From the NCBI GenBank assembly GCA_007115705.1, contig QXEO01000411.1, positions 5,929,702-5,993,701 of the forward strand: 64,000 nucleotides of DNA. Reading direction: 5' to 3'. The position numbers were made by a program, and so were the translations under genes. Shown piece after piece: positions 1-12,867 of this stretch. The notes under the pieces are model-generated. The model was given only the letters and a program-made list of their open reading frames with translations, made no database searches and was not told where the DNA came from. The DNA is from Dactylis glomerata (Eukaryota > Streptophyta > Magnoliopsida > Poales > Poaceae). The stretch's first letter is position 1. The number at the start of each line of letters is the position of its first letter.

Positions 1-577
1 AAATAGCGGAAGAGAAAATCACATATTTCCAATCGGAAAAGAATACACCCTCTTCTTTAATGGCAATCGACAATTAAAAAAATGCTGCAGCTAATTGATG
101 TGCATCTGTACATAGAATAGAACATGAGTTTAATCATCCAATTGGCAACTTATTTTTCTCAATTTGAATCAAGGCAGCAACCTCAATTAAGAGGTTAAGA
201 TTATCGCCGTGACATGCATTCATCTTGCAGAATATGATATGATAAACTTTCCCTTTTTATTTGAAATCCCTCAAATAACCTTCCAACCAACCATTGCCAT
301 GTAAATTCTCAATGAAAAATATCTCATGTAATTGTACCTATCCTTCGATCTACTGGACAAATAAAAGCTACAACAAAAAATGATGTACATTTCTTCTAGT
401 CAACATCTGCTAGCAGCTGTCGTATAGCAGTTATCATAAATGATTGTTGCGCTAGAAAAACCAAGTTAAGCAAACTACCTTTGCGTTAGAGAAGACAGAA
501 ATTCAATTCGGTGTTTGAGAAAGCTACCTGGCACCTATTAACGGGAGAAACAGCTAGTACCACACATCTAGCTAGAA

Positions 578-985
578 TCAGTGAATAGTGGATCTGAAAC
601 ACGGGGAGGCCCCAATCTTTGCTGCATGAACAAAAGGTGGAGGTCCAGATGTATAGGAAAAAATAGCATCTTCAGCGGATCCGTATCCTACCATATTCAA
701 AAAAATAAGAAAGACAGGAAGGAGAAGATCCATCAATGCCACCGGGATCATGAAGTAGAACCTGTTCGACCAGCTCGCCAGCGACGTGGTGAAGGAGGTC
801 CTGCGGGCTGTGACGGCCGGTCGTGCTTGGGACGGGGATGCAGCCAATGTCAAGGAAAAACACCAGGTCTTCGTGGTCAAGTCCTGTGGAGGGAGAGGGC
901 ACCAGAGGAAGATGCTACGGAGGAGTACATGGGTCGACCAGCGCCGATGCGGGAGATCGCCAGCAAACAGGAAGGCGGCAGCCAA
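578..985 (-). other. Unrecognised open frame inside the CACTA remnant
   Basis: A 135-codon frame on the minus strand with a hydrophobic stretch in its second half (many L, I, F and V residues after a MIPVALMDLLLP segment). An overlapping plus-strand frame of similar length (581-991) means that openness alone is weak evidence. I recognise no family. It could be a captured host exon or chance. The rest of 1-1220 shows nothing further that I can assign. Confidence 0.12.
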
Positions 986-1219
986 CCCTAAAGGTGGAAC
1001 GATTGTGACTTGGGCTCGTGGCCTCCCAGGCTAAAGCAATCGCATGAAAGGTGTTTTTACATTCACTTAGCCCGTACCAGGGCTATAATTTCCATAAAAA
1101 TAAGGCATAAAGAAAATAATCTGAGACCGTACGTAACTCACTACATCCAGCCTATCGTGACATGCATTGATAAGAGACTGTCACTAGTAAATTTCATCAC
1201 TCGATAAGGCGCTCATAGA

Positions 1220-1345
1220 AGTACTAGTGACGGGTATTTGTGATGTCTGTCACTTGTATTTTGTACCAGTGACGGTCATTTACCTTTCTGTCACTGGTAA
1301 TGGTTACCAGCGACGGGCTTGTTTTTGCCCGTCACTAATAACCTT
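1220..1345. repeat. CACTA subterminal repeats
   Basis: At least five copies of a motif close to AGTGACGG or its complement occur here, for example near 1222, 1268, 1298, 1311 and 1329. They alternate in orientation, as expected of transposase-binding subterminal repeats. Confidence 0.7.
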
Positions 1346-1423
1346 GCGGCTATAAGCAATTTTGCAGTAGTGATGCAAAGTAAGTGAATAGGATCAGATA
1401 TGCATCAAGTATAGATGGCTTTC

Positions 1424-1501
1424 CTTGAGTGACTTGTCCCTGATCTTCTCCTTCTTGATAATCAAGGACCTCCCCTTCCTCCGCACACTCTTTGTTTGAT
1501 T
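1424..1501 (-). other. Putative LTR exon 2 (copy in E)
   Basis: 78 nt preceded on the minus strand by ...CCGGTGATAG and followed by GAAAGCC, where sister copies have a GC donor (GCAAGCC). It reads as an acidic frame containing ECAEEGEV and QGQ. Length and phase equal those of the copies at 3261-3338, 17882-17959, 30259-30336 and 59315-59392. Exon 3 of this copy is lost at the CACTA boundary. Confidence 0.45.
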
Positions 1502-1574
1502 CTATCACCGGAAAAATAAAAGCACACAATAAGCATACATGCATACACAAGTCACAAGCACTTCATCATTCAAC

Positions 1575-1579
1575 GTCAC
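1575..1579. repeat. Target duplication GTCAC, left copy
   Basis: GTCAC directly precedes the solo LTR and recurs at 7224-7228 directly after it. The sequence outside the two copies is continuous when aligned to the solo LTR itself (around 3400-3416), which shows the empty site. Confidence 0.9.
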
Positions 1580-1847
1580 TGTGGGGACCCCAGATTACCC
1601 ATCCGAAATACCCGATAAGCATACAATTCACGATCCCATGATCAGTGTGTCATGAATCCACATATCCGAGTTGATAACAGAATTACATCATCCATTACAT
1701 TAACGAATAATAAACTTACAACTGGTCACATGACCAAGTATGATATTGCCATGCAGGGCAATTCTACAACTAAGCAGCGGATACCAAGCAGCGTTGATGC
1801 CCCATGTCATGCATGCGACCCTACAGACAACTGACTGGGAGACGTTC

Positions 1848-1906
1848 CTAGTTCGCATCGGCGTCGTCGACCTCCTCACCATCATCCTCATAACCTTCTT
1901 CATAAT
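1848..1906 (-). other. Putative LTR exon 3 (solo LTR)
   Basis: 59 nt following ...CTATTAACTTGGTCAG on the minus strand. In the phase left by exon 2 it reads DYEEGYEDDGEEVDDADAN then stop (TAG at 1850-1848). Length, phase and stop match the copies at 19341-19399, 42112-42170 and 60646-60704. Differences from those copies are largely acidic-for-acidic changes. Confidence 0.5.
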
Positions 1907-2054
1907 CTGACCAAGTTAATAGCCAGGGACAAAGCCGTGAGTACATTTGAATTCTACTCGCAAACCATCTAAAGAGAGTGAACTGATATGCCATTTGGCT
2001 GTGGCAACGAAAGGCTCTAGTCTAGTTTATCCTAACTAGTCAATTTCTCACGTC

Positions 2055-2085
2055 GATATAGCATGTCATAAGACATCTCTATATC
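2055..2085. repeat. Conserved LTR hairpin
   Basis: GATATAG at 2055-2061 pairs with CTATATC at 2079-2085, around a smaller CATGTC/GACAT stem. The same hairpin is found in the LTRs of D and A. Confidence 0.55.
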
Positions 2086-3260
2086 TTTGTTGAACACAAA
2101 TTTTAGAAAACAGATTTCTTGTAAACTCTCTATGGGAGGGGGAACTCATTTATTTCTCAAGAGAGAGAGAGCCGGTGGTCAATCAAACATGACCACCTCC
2201 CTTTATAAAATCCAGGTCAATCACACATGATCATCCCATTTCCTTCGGCAGTACCCTGCAAGTACTCCGAACCATAGCCGTGCCACGACAGTACCCTCCG
2301 AGTACTCCGCCCGGCACCTTTCTTCATTTCTTTCTGAAAACACTTTTATAAACCCAAAACTTGACATTGGGCAATGTAGTGATCTTTACAACCGTCCATG
2401 ACCGAGGACTCGGCTATTCGAATAGGTTTACACTCTGTAGAGGTTATACACTTTACCCACACCATCCGATAAATCCGCCGGGATACCACCACAGACCATC
2501 ATACACAAGTATGCGGGGTTCGGATAATCGATCAGAGCCTTCCGTCTATCCACCTTAGTACGGGTGCCTACCCTGTGGAGTTTACCTCCCTGGCATGTCC
2601 CAGCAGTACCTCCTCCAGAGCGTAACTCCGGCGCCATGGCGGGAGAACCCAAGTGTCTTCCGGTAGCTCGGGATATGCCGTGATATGTGTTGACCCTCTT
2701 TTGGCATCAACCCGGATTCCGGGGTCCTATAGACCCTTATATAGTTGTGAGGCTCCCCGCACTAAAGCAAATAAACTTCAAACTAAGCCCCGTCCCATAC
2801 CGGGGTAATGTGGTTGCACGGGTTAATTGCTCTGAGCGACTACAAAGAAACACCAATGCCTTTTTCTAAAACCACCAACTCCTTTCCTTCCATATCCCAA
2901 TTTCCATTTGTCCCAAAATCATTTAGAAAACATTTCAGTGGAGTAGATACTACTCCAAGGTTTTCGAAACCATTTTCGAAACTTTTCCGAGAGTTTTCCC
3001 ATCCTAGAGTTTTTGGCCCCACTACAAGTTTGCCAAAGACTTTGATGCTAACCATCAAGTCTCTAATGTAGGGGTATTGGATAGGTGTCAAGGGTGTCAT
3101 CTTTATATAGATGATAACAAATCGACTTGTGGGGCTAAGTCGCCAACTATTGCTATATAAGGGTAATAGCAATATAGAAAACAATGCATAAGAAGAACGG
3201 TAATAAAACAATGCAACGTGTATTAATAGGATTCAGATATGCAACAAGTAGATGGCTTGC

Positions 3261-3338
3261 CTTGAGTGGCTTGTCCCTGAGCTCCTTCTTCTTGATATTC
3301 AAAGACCTCTCCCTCCTTCGCACACTCGTCATTCGAAT
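3261..3338 (-). other. Putative LTR exon 2 (solo LTR)
   Basis: 78 nt bounded on the minus strand by ...TTTTTCCGGCGATAG and GCAAGCC. It reads as an acidic frame containing DSNDECAKEGEVFEYQ. It leaves one base, which completes a codon with exon 3 at 1906-1848. Length is identical to the copies in D, A and E. Confidence 0.5.
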
Positions 3339-6300
3339 CTATCGCCGGAAAAATAAAAGCACACAATAAGCATACATGCATACACAAGTCACAAACACTT
3401 CATCACTCAACATCACATAATCAAAGAGTATCAGAAACAAACATGTTTAGAATCTAAAATAAGATTTCATAGATTTTTAGTAGCAAGTTAATCCTATTAA
3501 AACTAGGGTTTTTCAAACATAGCAAGCACAACACCACTTCACCTCAAACAAGCATGCAGGTGGCCACATGGGTCAAATAACATATTAAGCATACTTGCAG
3601 ATAAGCAACAAGTTTTCTAAACCAAGATTTCATCTTATAAAAGTAAAGCTACTATATTAATAGGGAAAACAATTTATAGTAGTAAATAACCCTATACTCA
3701 ACCCAAACATCATGCAGGCATCAAACTTGATCAAAACATGTCATCCAGCATAGCATCAGATAGCTAACAACAATACAAATGCAACAAAATTGGATTTGCA
3801 ATTTTCTGATTAACAGACAATAAACTATGCATTTTATAGTTTAAATAACTATTGATTCAGAGATAAATCTACCAGAAAATCAAAAAAGCTCAGAAAAATG
3901 TATCCTATGGTCAGTAGCAAGCCTTCACAGTACAGGATCACCCAAAATTGGTTTCATTCAAAAACACTTCACAGAAAAGGTTTTAAAATTTCCTAAAGTC
4001 AGATCTGGTAATAATTTGCAAAAACAACTATGCCAAGAATAAAATCTTATTTGTATCTAGAACAGTGGCACTGGGAAGGTACTGAATATATCTTCCATAC
4101 AAAGTTGGATTTACTCAAAAAGGTTGAATAGATCTCCTGTTATGGAATTTTGAGTGGAAAGGACACATTATGCAAGATTAAATGCCAAAAAGAAACTACA
4201 CTAAATTTTTGGCAAATACTTGTACTGCATGCTTGGTAAATGGTTCTAGAACATGCATAAAAATAGATCCAAAATATTTTTCGCATTTTATATTTTGTTT
4301 GGGATTTATTTCTAGCAGCAGTTTAACAGATCTACAGAAATGAATAAAGGTTGACCGAAAAAAAGGACAACAGGCCAGATCGGGCCCAGGACTGGGCCGA
4401 CCCAGTGCCAGCTGGCCCAACAGTGCGCGAGGGCAGCGTCCAAGTGCACCGACAAGCGGGGTCCGCCGGTCAGCCACTGGGCAAGCCGAACCGGTATGGA
4501 GCAATGCCGGCCGTTCGATTAAGTTGTGATCGACGACCCATAGTCGTCTCCTACCTCCGACCCAGGGCGACAGGGGCGGAACCCTAGCAGGGGCAGGCAA
4601 GGTCGGTGGCTCGCCTAGGGGCTTCCTCCAGCGATGTCGAGGCGATGGGGCAACGCGGCTCTCTCTGGCGACCTCAACGATGGGCGGCAGCAGCTAATCC
4701 GACTCCGGGAGGTAGTTCGCACGCGAGACCGGGAAAGAACGGCTCCGGGGCTCGTCGGGATTCTCGCGCTGGTGCTCCTAAATCCAGAATAAGGGTAGGG
4801 TTAGGTCGGTAGTGAGCAGAGGAGTGTAGCTATGCGAAAATAAGGGGCGGGGAGGTTCTAGAACAACGGCAAGCAACCCTTCTTCCTTGCAATACAAAAT
4901 TAGGGTTTCCTCCTTTCTTATCTGCTATAGACCATGGGGTGGTTCTGGGTGCTTTGGAGGGTAAGGTGGTCGGGTCTGAGCGTAATGAGGGTCCAGAGAG
5001 GGGTTGGAGAGGGTGGTAGCCTTATATTTAGAGGGGTGAGTGTGTAGGTCGGTTTGAGCATGTGGGGGCTAGGGGGTGTTGTGGTTGGTTGGGAGAGGCG
5101 GTGGAGAGGGTCCAGGGGGTCCAGGGGGTGTATTCCTCGAGAAGGATCAGAGGGAGAGAGAGAGAGGCTGCTGCAATAATTTTTAAAGTGCAAGAATTGG
5201 CATATATGTTGCTCTCCTCCTTCCAAACACTAGGGGACAAAAAGAGAGGGGTGATGCTACAGTAAAACTCGGCCAGAGAGGGGTAAATGTGCTGAAGTGG
5301 TCAAAGCTAGGGTTTGGTGGTGATCCAATTTAATTTGAGGAGGTAGTGCTTGATGGATGGTCATGCATGCATGACCAATTCTTTGGATTTTGAAATTTGA
5401 AAGTACATACCTCCAAGAAAAGGGCATGTGAAGATAGCTCAGAGAGAGTGGTGAGAAATTTGGGTATGGCATGATAAAGGTTTTGCCAAAATAGAATTAT
5501 CACCAAAATTCAGATATTGGAAGGTTTGCCCGGAATATACTTTGGACAAGATTTCGAAAATGGTAGATAAGAATAACTAGGAGTTTTGGGGTTCATAGGA
5601 GAAGGCATGCATAATAAAGCATGGTGGAGTTCCATCCAATTCATTTGAGAAGAGTGCATGAAATAGCATTGCTACTATTCCCATGCAAGGGTTAGATAAG
5701 AAAGTTGAAATAGAAATAGGTATTTTTGATGGAGAGGGAATGATTGTATGCATGAATAACCTTTCCAAGTGCTAGTAGAGAGGAATGAATTTATGGAGAA
5801 ATTTTGTGATGAGTTGCTGACAAGTTACCAAGAGGATCAAGGAAAACTAGAAAAAGTGAAATTAGTTTTGATTAGGGCTCAAAACCTAGTCACATAAATA
5901 GGTGGCATGCTTCAAAATGCACATGCAAGTGTATAGATAGTTAGAGTAGATCAAAAATAAGAGGAATAGGTCATAGGATGGTCTCTGAACAATTTACTTC
6001 GAAATCTAGGAGTGTGAGCAAAAGTGCATCCGATAACTGTCAAATGGTCAGTGATTTGATTAGGGTCAGAAACAGGATTAGAACAAGTATCAGATGGCCT
6101 CAAATGACCAAGTGGTAATGGAGAGAATGGAAGAACACATGCCAAACATGAGTTCTATGGAGGTACAATGTCACGGATAGAAAAGATGAGCTTAATACAT
6201 GTGTTGGAAAACTGAATCTGTTAACAGACACGAAGATAGTCTACACACTAGGTGTTTGATAAAATGACTGCAAGAAAATATTTGCAAAAACTGAGAGGAG

Positions 6301-7223
6301 ACTCCTAAGATGGGATGTAGATGATTCTAATAACACCATGGGTGCTTTTCTTGGGCTAGTTTGATTGGTTTTTAAGTTCCTCAAAAAGGGGCTCCTAATG
6401 TCTTATGGTAAGACTAAAACATTAGAGTTAGGGCTTCAGGATTCAGAGGAAAAATAACAAGATAGGTTTTATTTGAAAGTAGAATGATAAGAACTTACAT
6501 GGGACAAAATATTAATTGATGGGTTTTGAATAGGTTAGGCCACAGGCCTACCCGAGGATCATATCTACACACAAGCAATTCATCAAAGTCAAACAAAGTC
6601 ACACAAAGTCAACTCACCACACGTGGTCAATCATTTGCAGCTAATCTAGCATCACCAGAAACAATGATTGAATAAGTGCTCAATGATGATCATGCCATGG
6701 TCAAGTAGAAAAGAGTTTCAAATAAAGGAGTAAAGCTCTTGTAGAATATTCAAAAACTAGTGGAGGCATAACATCTCCTTTAGAAAGTTTTCTTAAAGGT
6801 GTTTGCAATCCTTTTATAAATATCAACAAAATATAAGTTTGTAAAATAGTGGGACCACTCTACTTTGTAGGTCCCAATGATTTTGTAAATACTTAGTTTT
6901 CATAAAAGCTTTGTCTCAAAGATAAATCTTGGCTCTTGTCTTGGACAAATAAAATAATATATATAAAGGAGAGGTTGCCAAGATAATGGTTTTGGAAAAA
7001 TAGCTAGAAGCATAAATAAAGGCATGATCACAAGGGCACAAGGATTGTATTGGTTCACAATATTGTTCAACAAGAAACTCAAACAAACATCATAATCATA
7101 TCAACCAAGATAAACAAGCAAGAAATAGTACATCCAGAGGTTTGCACAAAAAGTTTTTGTTGGCCCTCATTTTTGCATTACCAAACTCAGCTTAAACAGG
7201 GTTACAAAAAGTGGGGTGTTATA

Positions 7224-7228
7224 GTCAC
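7224..7228. repeat. Target duplication GTCAC, right copy
   Basis: The second copy of the duplication made when the 1580-7223 element inserted. Confidence 0.9.
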
Positions 7229-10200
7229 ATAATCAAAGAGTATCAGAAACAAACATGTTTAGAATCTAAAATAAGATTTCATAGATCTTTAGTAGCAAGT
7301 TAATCCTATTAGAACTAGGGTTTTTCAAACATAGCAAGAACAACACCACTTTACCTCAAACAAGCATGCAGGTGGTCACATAGGTCAAATAACATATTAA
7401 GCATACTTGCAGATAAGCAATAAGTTTCTGAACCAAGATTTCATCTTATAAAAGTAAAGTCACTTTATTAATAGGGAAAACAATTTATAATAGTAATTAA
7501 CCCTATACTCAACACAAACATCATGCAAGCATCAAACTTGATCAAAACATGTCAACCAGCATAGCATCAGATAGCTAACAAGTTTATAAAGCCAACCCAA
7601 TTGGAATCATTCCAAAATAGGTTAGGGTTGAATTTTAAAGAATTTCCTAGTCACAATTACCACTAGAAAAGCAAAATAAATCCCTATAACTTTCAGTAGC
7701 TACTAAAATTCCACTAGAGGTCAAGTTGGAAAGCTACAGTAATGCACAACACACCAGAGTTTGAATCACTCCAAAAGCTTATTTCTATTAGGAAAAATAA
7801 ATAAAACAATGCTAATTCCTATTAACACCAAAATAATTACTGCAGAGAAAATAATATCCCTAAAATAGCAAAACCAGTTTCTCTAGCTTCACAGTACAAC
7901 ATAGCATCTCTAAAAATTGGAAGCATCCATTTTCATAAAACCAAACTCCTAATTTGGATCTAAGATTGAAAAGTGACTAATCTTGCCAAACAAAACACCA
8001 TATTATCTTCATTGATCTAATGAGCATGGGACCAGTGCCATCTGATAGGTATTGAGTCAAGCTACATTCAGAAATTTGAATCACACAAAATGGATGCTCG
8101 TAAATTTTTGGTGATTTTATTTCTAACAGCATGCTAACAGATCTGGAAAACAAATTCCTAATGAGTATCTCTGAAAAAAAACACAATGCGGGCTAGATCT
8201 GAGCAGATCTGGGCCGGTCCGCCGGGTTGTCGACCCACTCCGCCCAGGCGCGCGCGGGAAGGTGGGTCAAACCACCTGGCACGCAGGCTAGGGGTGTCAG
8301 CAGAGCGGGAGGCCGAACCGGTACGGGCGAAGACTGGCCGCCCGATTAGAAGCCAATCGACGGCTAAGGGCCATCTTCTTCCCCGCGCCCAGCTCACCGG
8401 GGTAGAAACCCTAACCGACACAGGGAGGTTGCGAGGGCTCACCTGGGGTGGTCGCTGGCCGTTGGGGAGGCGACGAGAAGATGCGGCAGTCCCCGCCGAG
8501 TCCGAGAGGGCCGACACGCTGGGTTGAGCTCCAGGAAGGCTACCTGCGCATCCGCGGTGGAGGAGGTCCTTCTGGTGCTCCCAGATGGTCGTCGATTTGG
8601 CGTTCCTGGGTCACAAAAAGGGTAGGGTTAGGTTCCTATGGAAGGTGGGAGCGCATGCAAGCAGAGGGAGAGGGTAGAGGGAGTCCAGAATGGCGATGCT
8701 CTCTTCTTCATGCTTGCAGATCTGGAGGGGAGTTTCCTCTTCTTCCCGTCCAACAGAGAAGGAGGGGCACGGGATAAGTGGTTGGGGTTGCAGAGAGGGT
8801 GTGTGGGAGTGGAATGAGCCAGGAGAGAAAGGCTGGGGCCGTTTATTTCGAGGGAGGTGTGAGATGGGAGAGTTAGGTCAGTTTGGGCATGTGGGGTAGG
8901 TTTGGTAGCTTCTGGTTGGGCAAGGGGGACGGTGGAGTGGTGGGAGGGTTCTAGGAAGGTGCCTTGGTCGAGAAGGATCAGAGAGAGAGAGAGGTGAGAA
9001 GGGCTGCTGCATGGTTTTAGACAAGTTATGGCAAGATTTGAGAATATGCATGTGTCTTTCCAATAGCTACCTCCAAGCACTAGAGGACAAGGAAGAGAGG
9101 GTGCTGCTATAGTACATTTCGTCTAGAGGGGTGTCAAAGTGCTGGAGAGGTCAAAGTGGTGGTTTAGGGGTAGTTCACATGGAATTCAAAAATTGGAGAT
9201 GGATATGATGGAATGCATGCATGATCAAAATCCAAATTTTGTGAAGTGAGTTTTCTTAGCTCTATAAAGATGCATGTGGGAATATATAACAGAGGGAGGG
9301 GTAGTGAGAATATTAGATAAGACATGATCAAGTTTTGCCAAAATAGAATTTTCACCAAAATTTGGATATTTGAAGGTTTGCCCGAAATATACTTTGGACA
9401 AGGTTTTAGAAGTGATAGATAGAAATAACTAGGGGCTTTGGGGTTTATAGGAGAAGGCATGCATAATATAGCATGGTGGAGTTCCATCGAATTCATTTGA
9501 GAAGAGTGCATGAAATAGCATGGTTACTATTCATATGCAAGTGTTAGATAAGAAAGTTGAAATAGAAATAGGTATTTTTGATGGGGGAGGGGGTGGCATT
9601 ATGCATGAATAACATTCCCAAATGTTAGTAGAGAGGAAGCGAATTATGGGGGAAATTTATGGTGGATGCTAAGAAGTGATCCATAAATTTATGGGGGAAA
9701 CATAAAGGCTAGAAGTAGTTTTGATTAGAGTTCAAAACAATCCCACATAAATGGGTGACATACCTCAAAATGCATATGCAAGTGCATAGGTAGTTAGAGT
9801 AGATCAAAAATAAGAGGGATAGGTCAAAGAATGGTCTCTGAACAATTTATTTTGAAATTTAAAAGTGGGAGCAAAAGTGCATCTGATAATAGTCAAATGG
9901 TCAGTGATTTGATTAGGGTCAGAAACAAGATTAGAACAAGTATGAGATTGCCTCAAATGACTAGGTGGTACTGGGAAGAATGGAAGAATAGATGACAAGG
10001 ATGAGTTCTAGATAGGTGCATTGCTATGGATAGAACCTATGAGCTTAATACAAACATTTGAAGACTGAATCTGTTAACAGGAGTGAAGATGGTGTACACA
10101 CCAGGTGTTTGATAAAATGGCTGCAAGAAAATATTTTGTGAAAATGGAGAGGAGCCTCCTAAGATGGGATATAGATGATTCTAGTGACACCATGGGTGCT

Positions 10201-11082
10201 TTTCTTGGGATAGTTTGCTTAGTATTAAGATCCTCACAAAGAGCTCCTAATGTCTTATGGTAAGACATCAGAGTTAGGATTTTAGGATTGAGGGGAAATC
10301 ATCAAATAAGTTTTTATTTGAAGGGTAGAATGAAAATAACTTATAAGGATATCCCCATAGGACAATATAGTATTTGATGGATTTTTGAATAGGTTAGGCC
10401 ACATGCCTACCTAGGGATCATACCTACACACAAGAAACTCATCAATGTCAAACAAAGCCACACAAAGTCAACTCACCACACAAGGTTAATCATTTGCAGC
10501 TAATCTAACATCACTAGAAACAATGATTGAACCAGTGCTCAATGATGATCATGCCATGGTCAAGTAGAGAAGAGTTTCAAATAAAGGAGTAAAGCTTTTG
10601 TAGATTTTTCAGAAACTAGTGGAGACATAGCATCTCCTTTAGAAAGTTTTCTTAAAGGTGTTTGAAATCCTTTTTATAAATATCAACAAAACATAAGTTT
10701 GTAAAACAGTGGGACCACTCTACTTTGTAGGTCCCGATAATTTTGTAAGTACTTAGTTTCGATAAAACCTTTGTCTCAAAGATAAATCTTGGCGCTTATT
10801 TTGGACAAATAAAATAATTTGTAAAAGGAGAGGTTGCCAAGATAATGGTTTTGGAAAAATAGCTAGAAGCATAAATAAAGGCATGATCACAAGGGCACAA
10901 GGATTGTGTTGGTTCACAATAGTGTTCAACAATCAACTCCAACAGACATCATTAACATAACAACCAAGACAAACAAGCAAGAAATAGTACTTCCAGAGGT
11001 TTGCACAATTTTTTTTGGTTAGCCCTCATTTTTGGCTCACTAAACACTACTTAAACAGGGTTACAAAAAGTGGGGTGTTACA
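7229..11082 (-). mobile_element. LTR of E, main piece
   Basis: The minus-strand LTR starts TGTAACACCCCACTTTTTG at 11082 and runs down to the solo-LTR insertion. It aligns with solo LTR 3416-7223. The GC-rich part at about 8190-8700 corresponds to the promoter/leader region. A strong donor CCCAG/GTGAGCC (minus) has its GT at 8442-8441. The acceptor for that intron is at 1503-1502, on the far side of the solo-LTR insertion. Removing the solo LTR and one duplication copy leaves an intron of about 1.29 kb, close to 1.28 kb in the solo LTR. Frames here are short and I call no gene. Confidence 0.8.
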
Positions 11083-11100
11083 ACTCTTCCCCCCTTAAAC
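11083..11100 (-). other. Polypurine tract of E
   Basis: On the minus strand, CTGTTTAAGGGGGGAAGAG runs directly into the LTR start at 11082, preceded by GGGACGAGATT. The same GACGAGATTCTTTTAAGGGGGG context precedes the 3' LTRs of D, A and B, so it is the plus-strand priming site. Confidence 0.8.
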
Positions 11101-12867
11101 AGAATCTCGTCCCAAGATTCCTAAGCATAGTAGTAAGAGGTGTTGAGACTAAGTTAGAGTTAGGCCTCAACGGTTGCTCTTCCAACTCACCGGTGATAAT
11201 TTGAGTTGCATCGAGGACTTGTTTTTGCCGAAGGTGTAGATCGTCTTCATTTGCTAAAGTTGATGGCTGAAGAGTTGAGGTTGCCGAAGTATCCTGTCAA
11301 AACCTCATTGGGACACTTTTAAGGTTAGCGGGGCTAGGCTATCTAGTATGCCCAAAAAGATTTTTCAAGAGTTAAAAGGTTTCTAGCCCGCAAATTGAGG
11401 TCTTGAAGAGTCGAGGCTTCTCGGGTAGCTTTCATTGTCTTGGGGTTGTCGCTTCCTTCAGGTATACTGATGGAGTCTTTGATTCTTGATGTTGTGTCTT
11501 GAAGCTTGATGTTGGTGTAGACCTTTAGTCTCGAGCTTGCAGTACTCTGAGGATGGTAGACAAGAGCATTTATGCTTTGGTCTTGACAGGCGCATCGAAT
11601 TTGTCGTCTTAGTCCTCTATGCTTCCTAACTACCAAGGCGTAGGTTATTCCTAATGGAAACCATTCTTCTAGGTCATCCTGTGCTTGATCTGAAATCACT
11701 TCAGGTGGCGGCGCACCACCAACGGTGTGTCTTCTAGTAGTCAATGACCTATTTCTTCTTGTCTTCGGGTTGGTGTAGACCATTGAAGATCTTCTTGCTT
11801 CTCCATATTTTTGTAGCCTGGAGGATCTCGAGGTATATTGGGATACCTTGAGTTGACTTCATCTTCCGAGAAATCTTCATGTGGATTTCCCTCCGTGGCA
11901 TAGGTCAGCTTTTGTTTCAAATTCGCCAAATTTTGAATGAGCGAGAGAGCTAGTTAGAAAAGTCTTCTCTTCTTCTCGTTGCTACCTCCCTTGGTATCTC
12001 CTACATGCGGAGCTGTCATTGATGTCTTGATTTTGGAGAGTCTTCACTCTTCTATTTGCTTAATGGAGATCAAGCACGCGAGTCTCCGGGCTTCAAGTGG
12101 CAATAACGGGTTGAACTGCGAAAGTTAGGCTTGGGTTTGATACTCCTATGCTCAATGTTAGTTGGCTGGTTAGAAGATTAGCAAGTGTCGGGGTGTTAAG
12201 AGAGTATCATCAATGTTAGGGAACTCTAGATTTAGGTTAGTCGATCCCGGTTAGTGAAGTCATTGTCTTCTAGACGTCCCTTGTAGTCCAGGCGGGTCTA
12301 TCTTCTGCTCCCCTAACGTTGTAGAGAGGTCTCGATGGAGCTTGAGACACTCAGAACAAATTGTTGTATGAGACCTCGGGTTTGTGTTGGAGAAGATTTA
12401 TAATCCTCTATTATCAAAGTTAGAGTTAAAATTTTACTTTGGACTTACCTATGCTACTCGAGTTGACACAAATGGATGAGAGGGAAACACATTTTAGGGA
12501 GGTTTTCTTCTATTTGGGTTTTTACATGCCAGAGGGGTTTGTGAGGCTGAGAGGCCAAGTCAATCATGAGCACATAGTACAACACACATTCAAGAAACAC
12601 ACATGACAGCTGCAAACACTATCAAGAACACACAAGGCAAACAACAAACAATTGCAGAAATCACACGAGGTACTTCAAGTACCAACGATGCCTAACAACG
12701 TGCGATATTTGGGGTTAATCCTATTCATCCTAGGGTCATGGTTGGCCATAGTTGTTGATGTCTTCATTCTCCTTGACTCTCGCTTCAGCAGAACTTGATG
12801 GCAGTTGATGGTGAAGTTGCTGTGTTGTTGAGCCGTTGATGTTGACTTGGGAAGTGCAGTTTTGTAA
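11101..12867 (-). mobile_element. Internal region of E, no recognisable retroviral gene
   Basis: Minus-strand internal sequence with one frame of 146 codons (11783-11343) and shorter ones near 11929-11741 and 12908-12675. None resembles gag, protease, RT, RNase H or integrase. A stretch near 12690-12790 (minus strand, ...AGACATCAACAACT...CCCTAGGATGAATAGG) loosely resembles the internal region of element B near 36280-36330. I read it as the body of a non-autonomous element related to B; the function of its frames is unknown. Confidence 0.5.

Larger units (their letters stand above)
1..1372. mobile_element. CACTA (En/Spm) transposon, one terminal part
   Basis: The right end reads ...gcaattttgcagtagtg at 1356-1372. 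Its reverse complement starts CACTACTGCAAAATTGC, the classical CACTA terminus. The last 150 bases carry repeated AGTGACGG/CCGTCACT motifs in both orientations, as subterminal repeats of this superfamily do. The matching left end is not in the window, so the element continues upstream. The next bases, atg at 1373-1375, would be one copy of the 3-bp target duplication. The neighbour starting at 1373 aligns with 3200 onward inside the solo LTR, so the CACTA landed in an LTR of that family. No transposase is visible in this part. Confidence 0.75.
1580..7223 (-). mobile_element. Solo LTR of the S family, nested in E's LTR
   Basis: A complete LTR of about 5.6 kb in minus orientation. It begins (minus strand) TATAACACCCCACTTTTTG, a C-to-T change from the TGTAACACCCC start of its relatives, and ends GGGGTCCCCACA. 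GTCAC flanks both sides, and no internal region or second LTR adjoins, so it is a solo LTR left by LTR-LTR recombination. From about 3416 to 7223 it aligns along its length with E's LTR at 7228-11082, with scattered differences. It carries the LTR gene-like layout: a candidate donor at 4614-4613 (GC instead of GT), exon 2 at 3261-3338 and exon 3 at 1848-1906. No retroviral-type protein is encoded. Confidence 0.88.
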
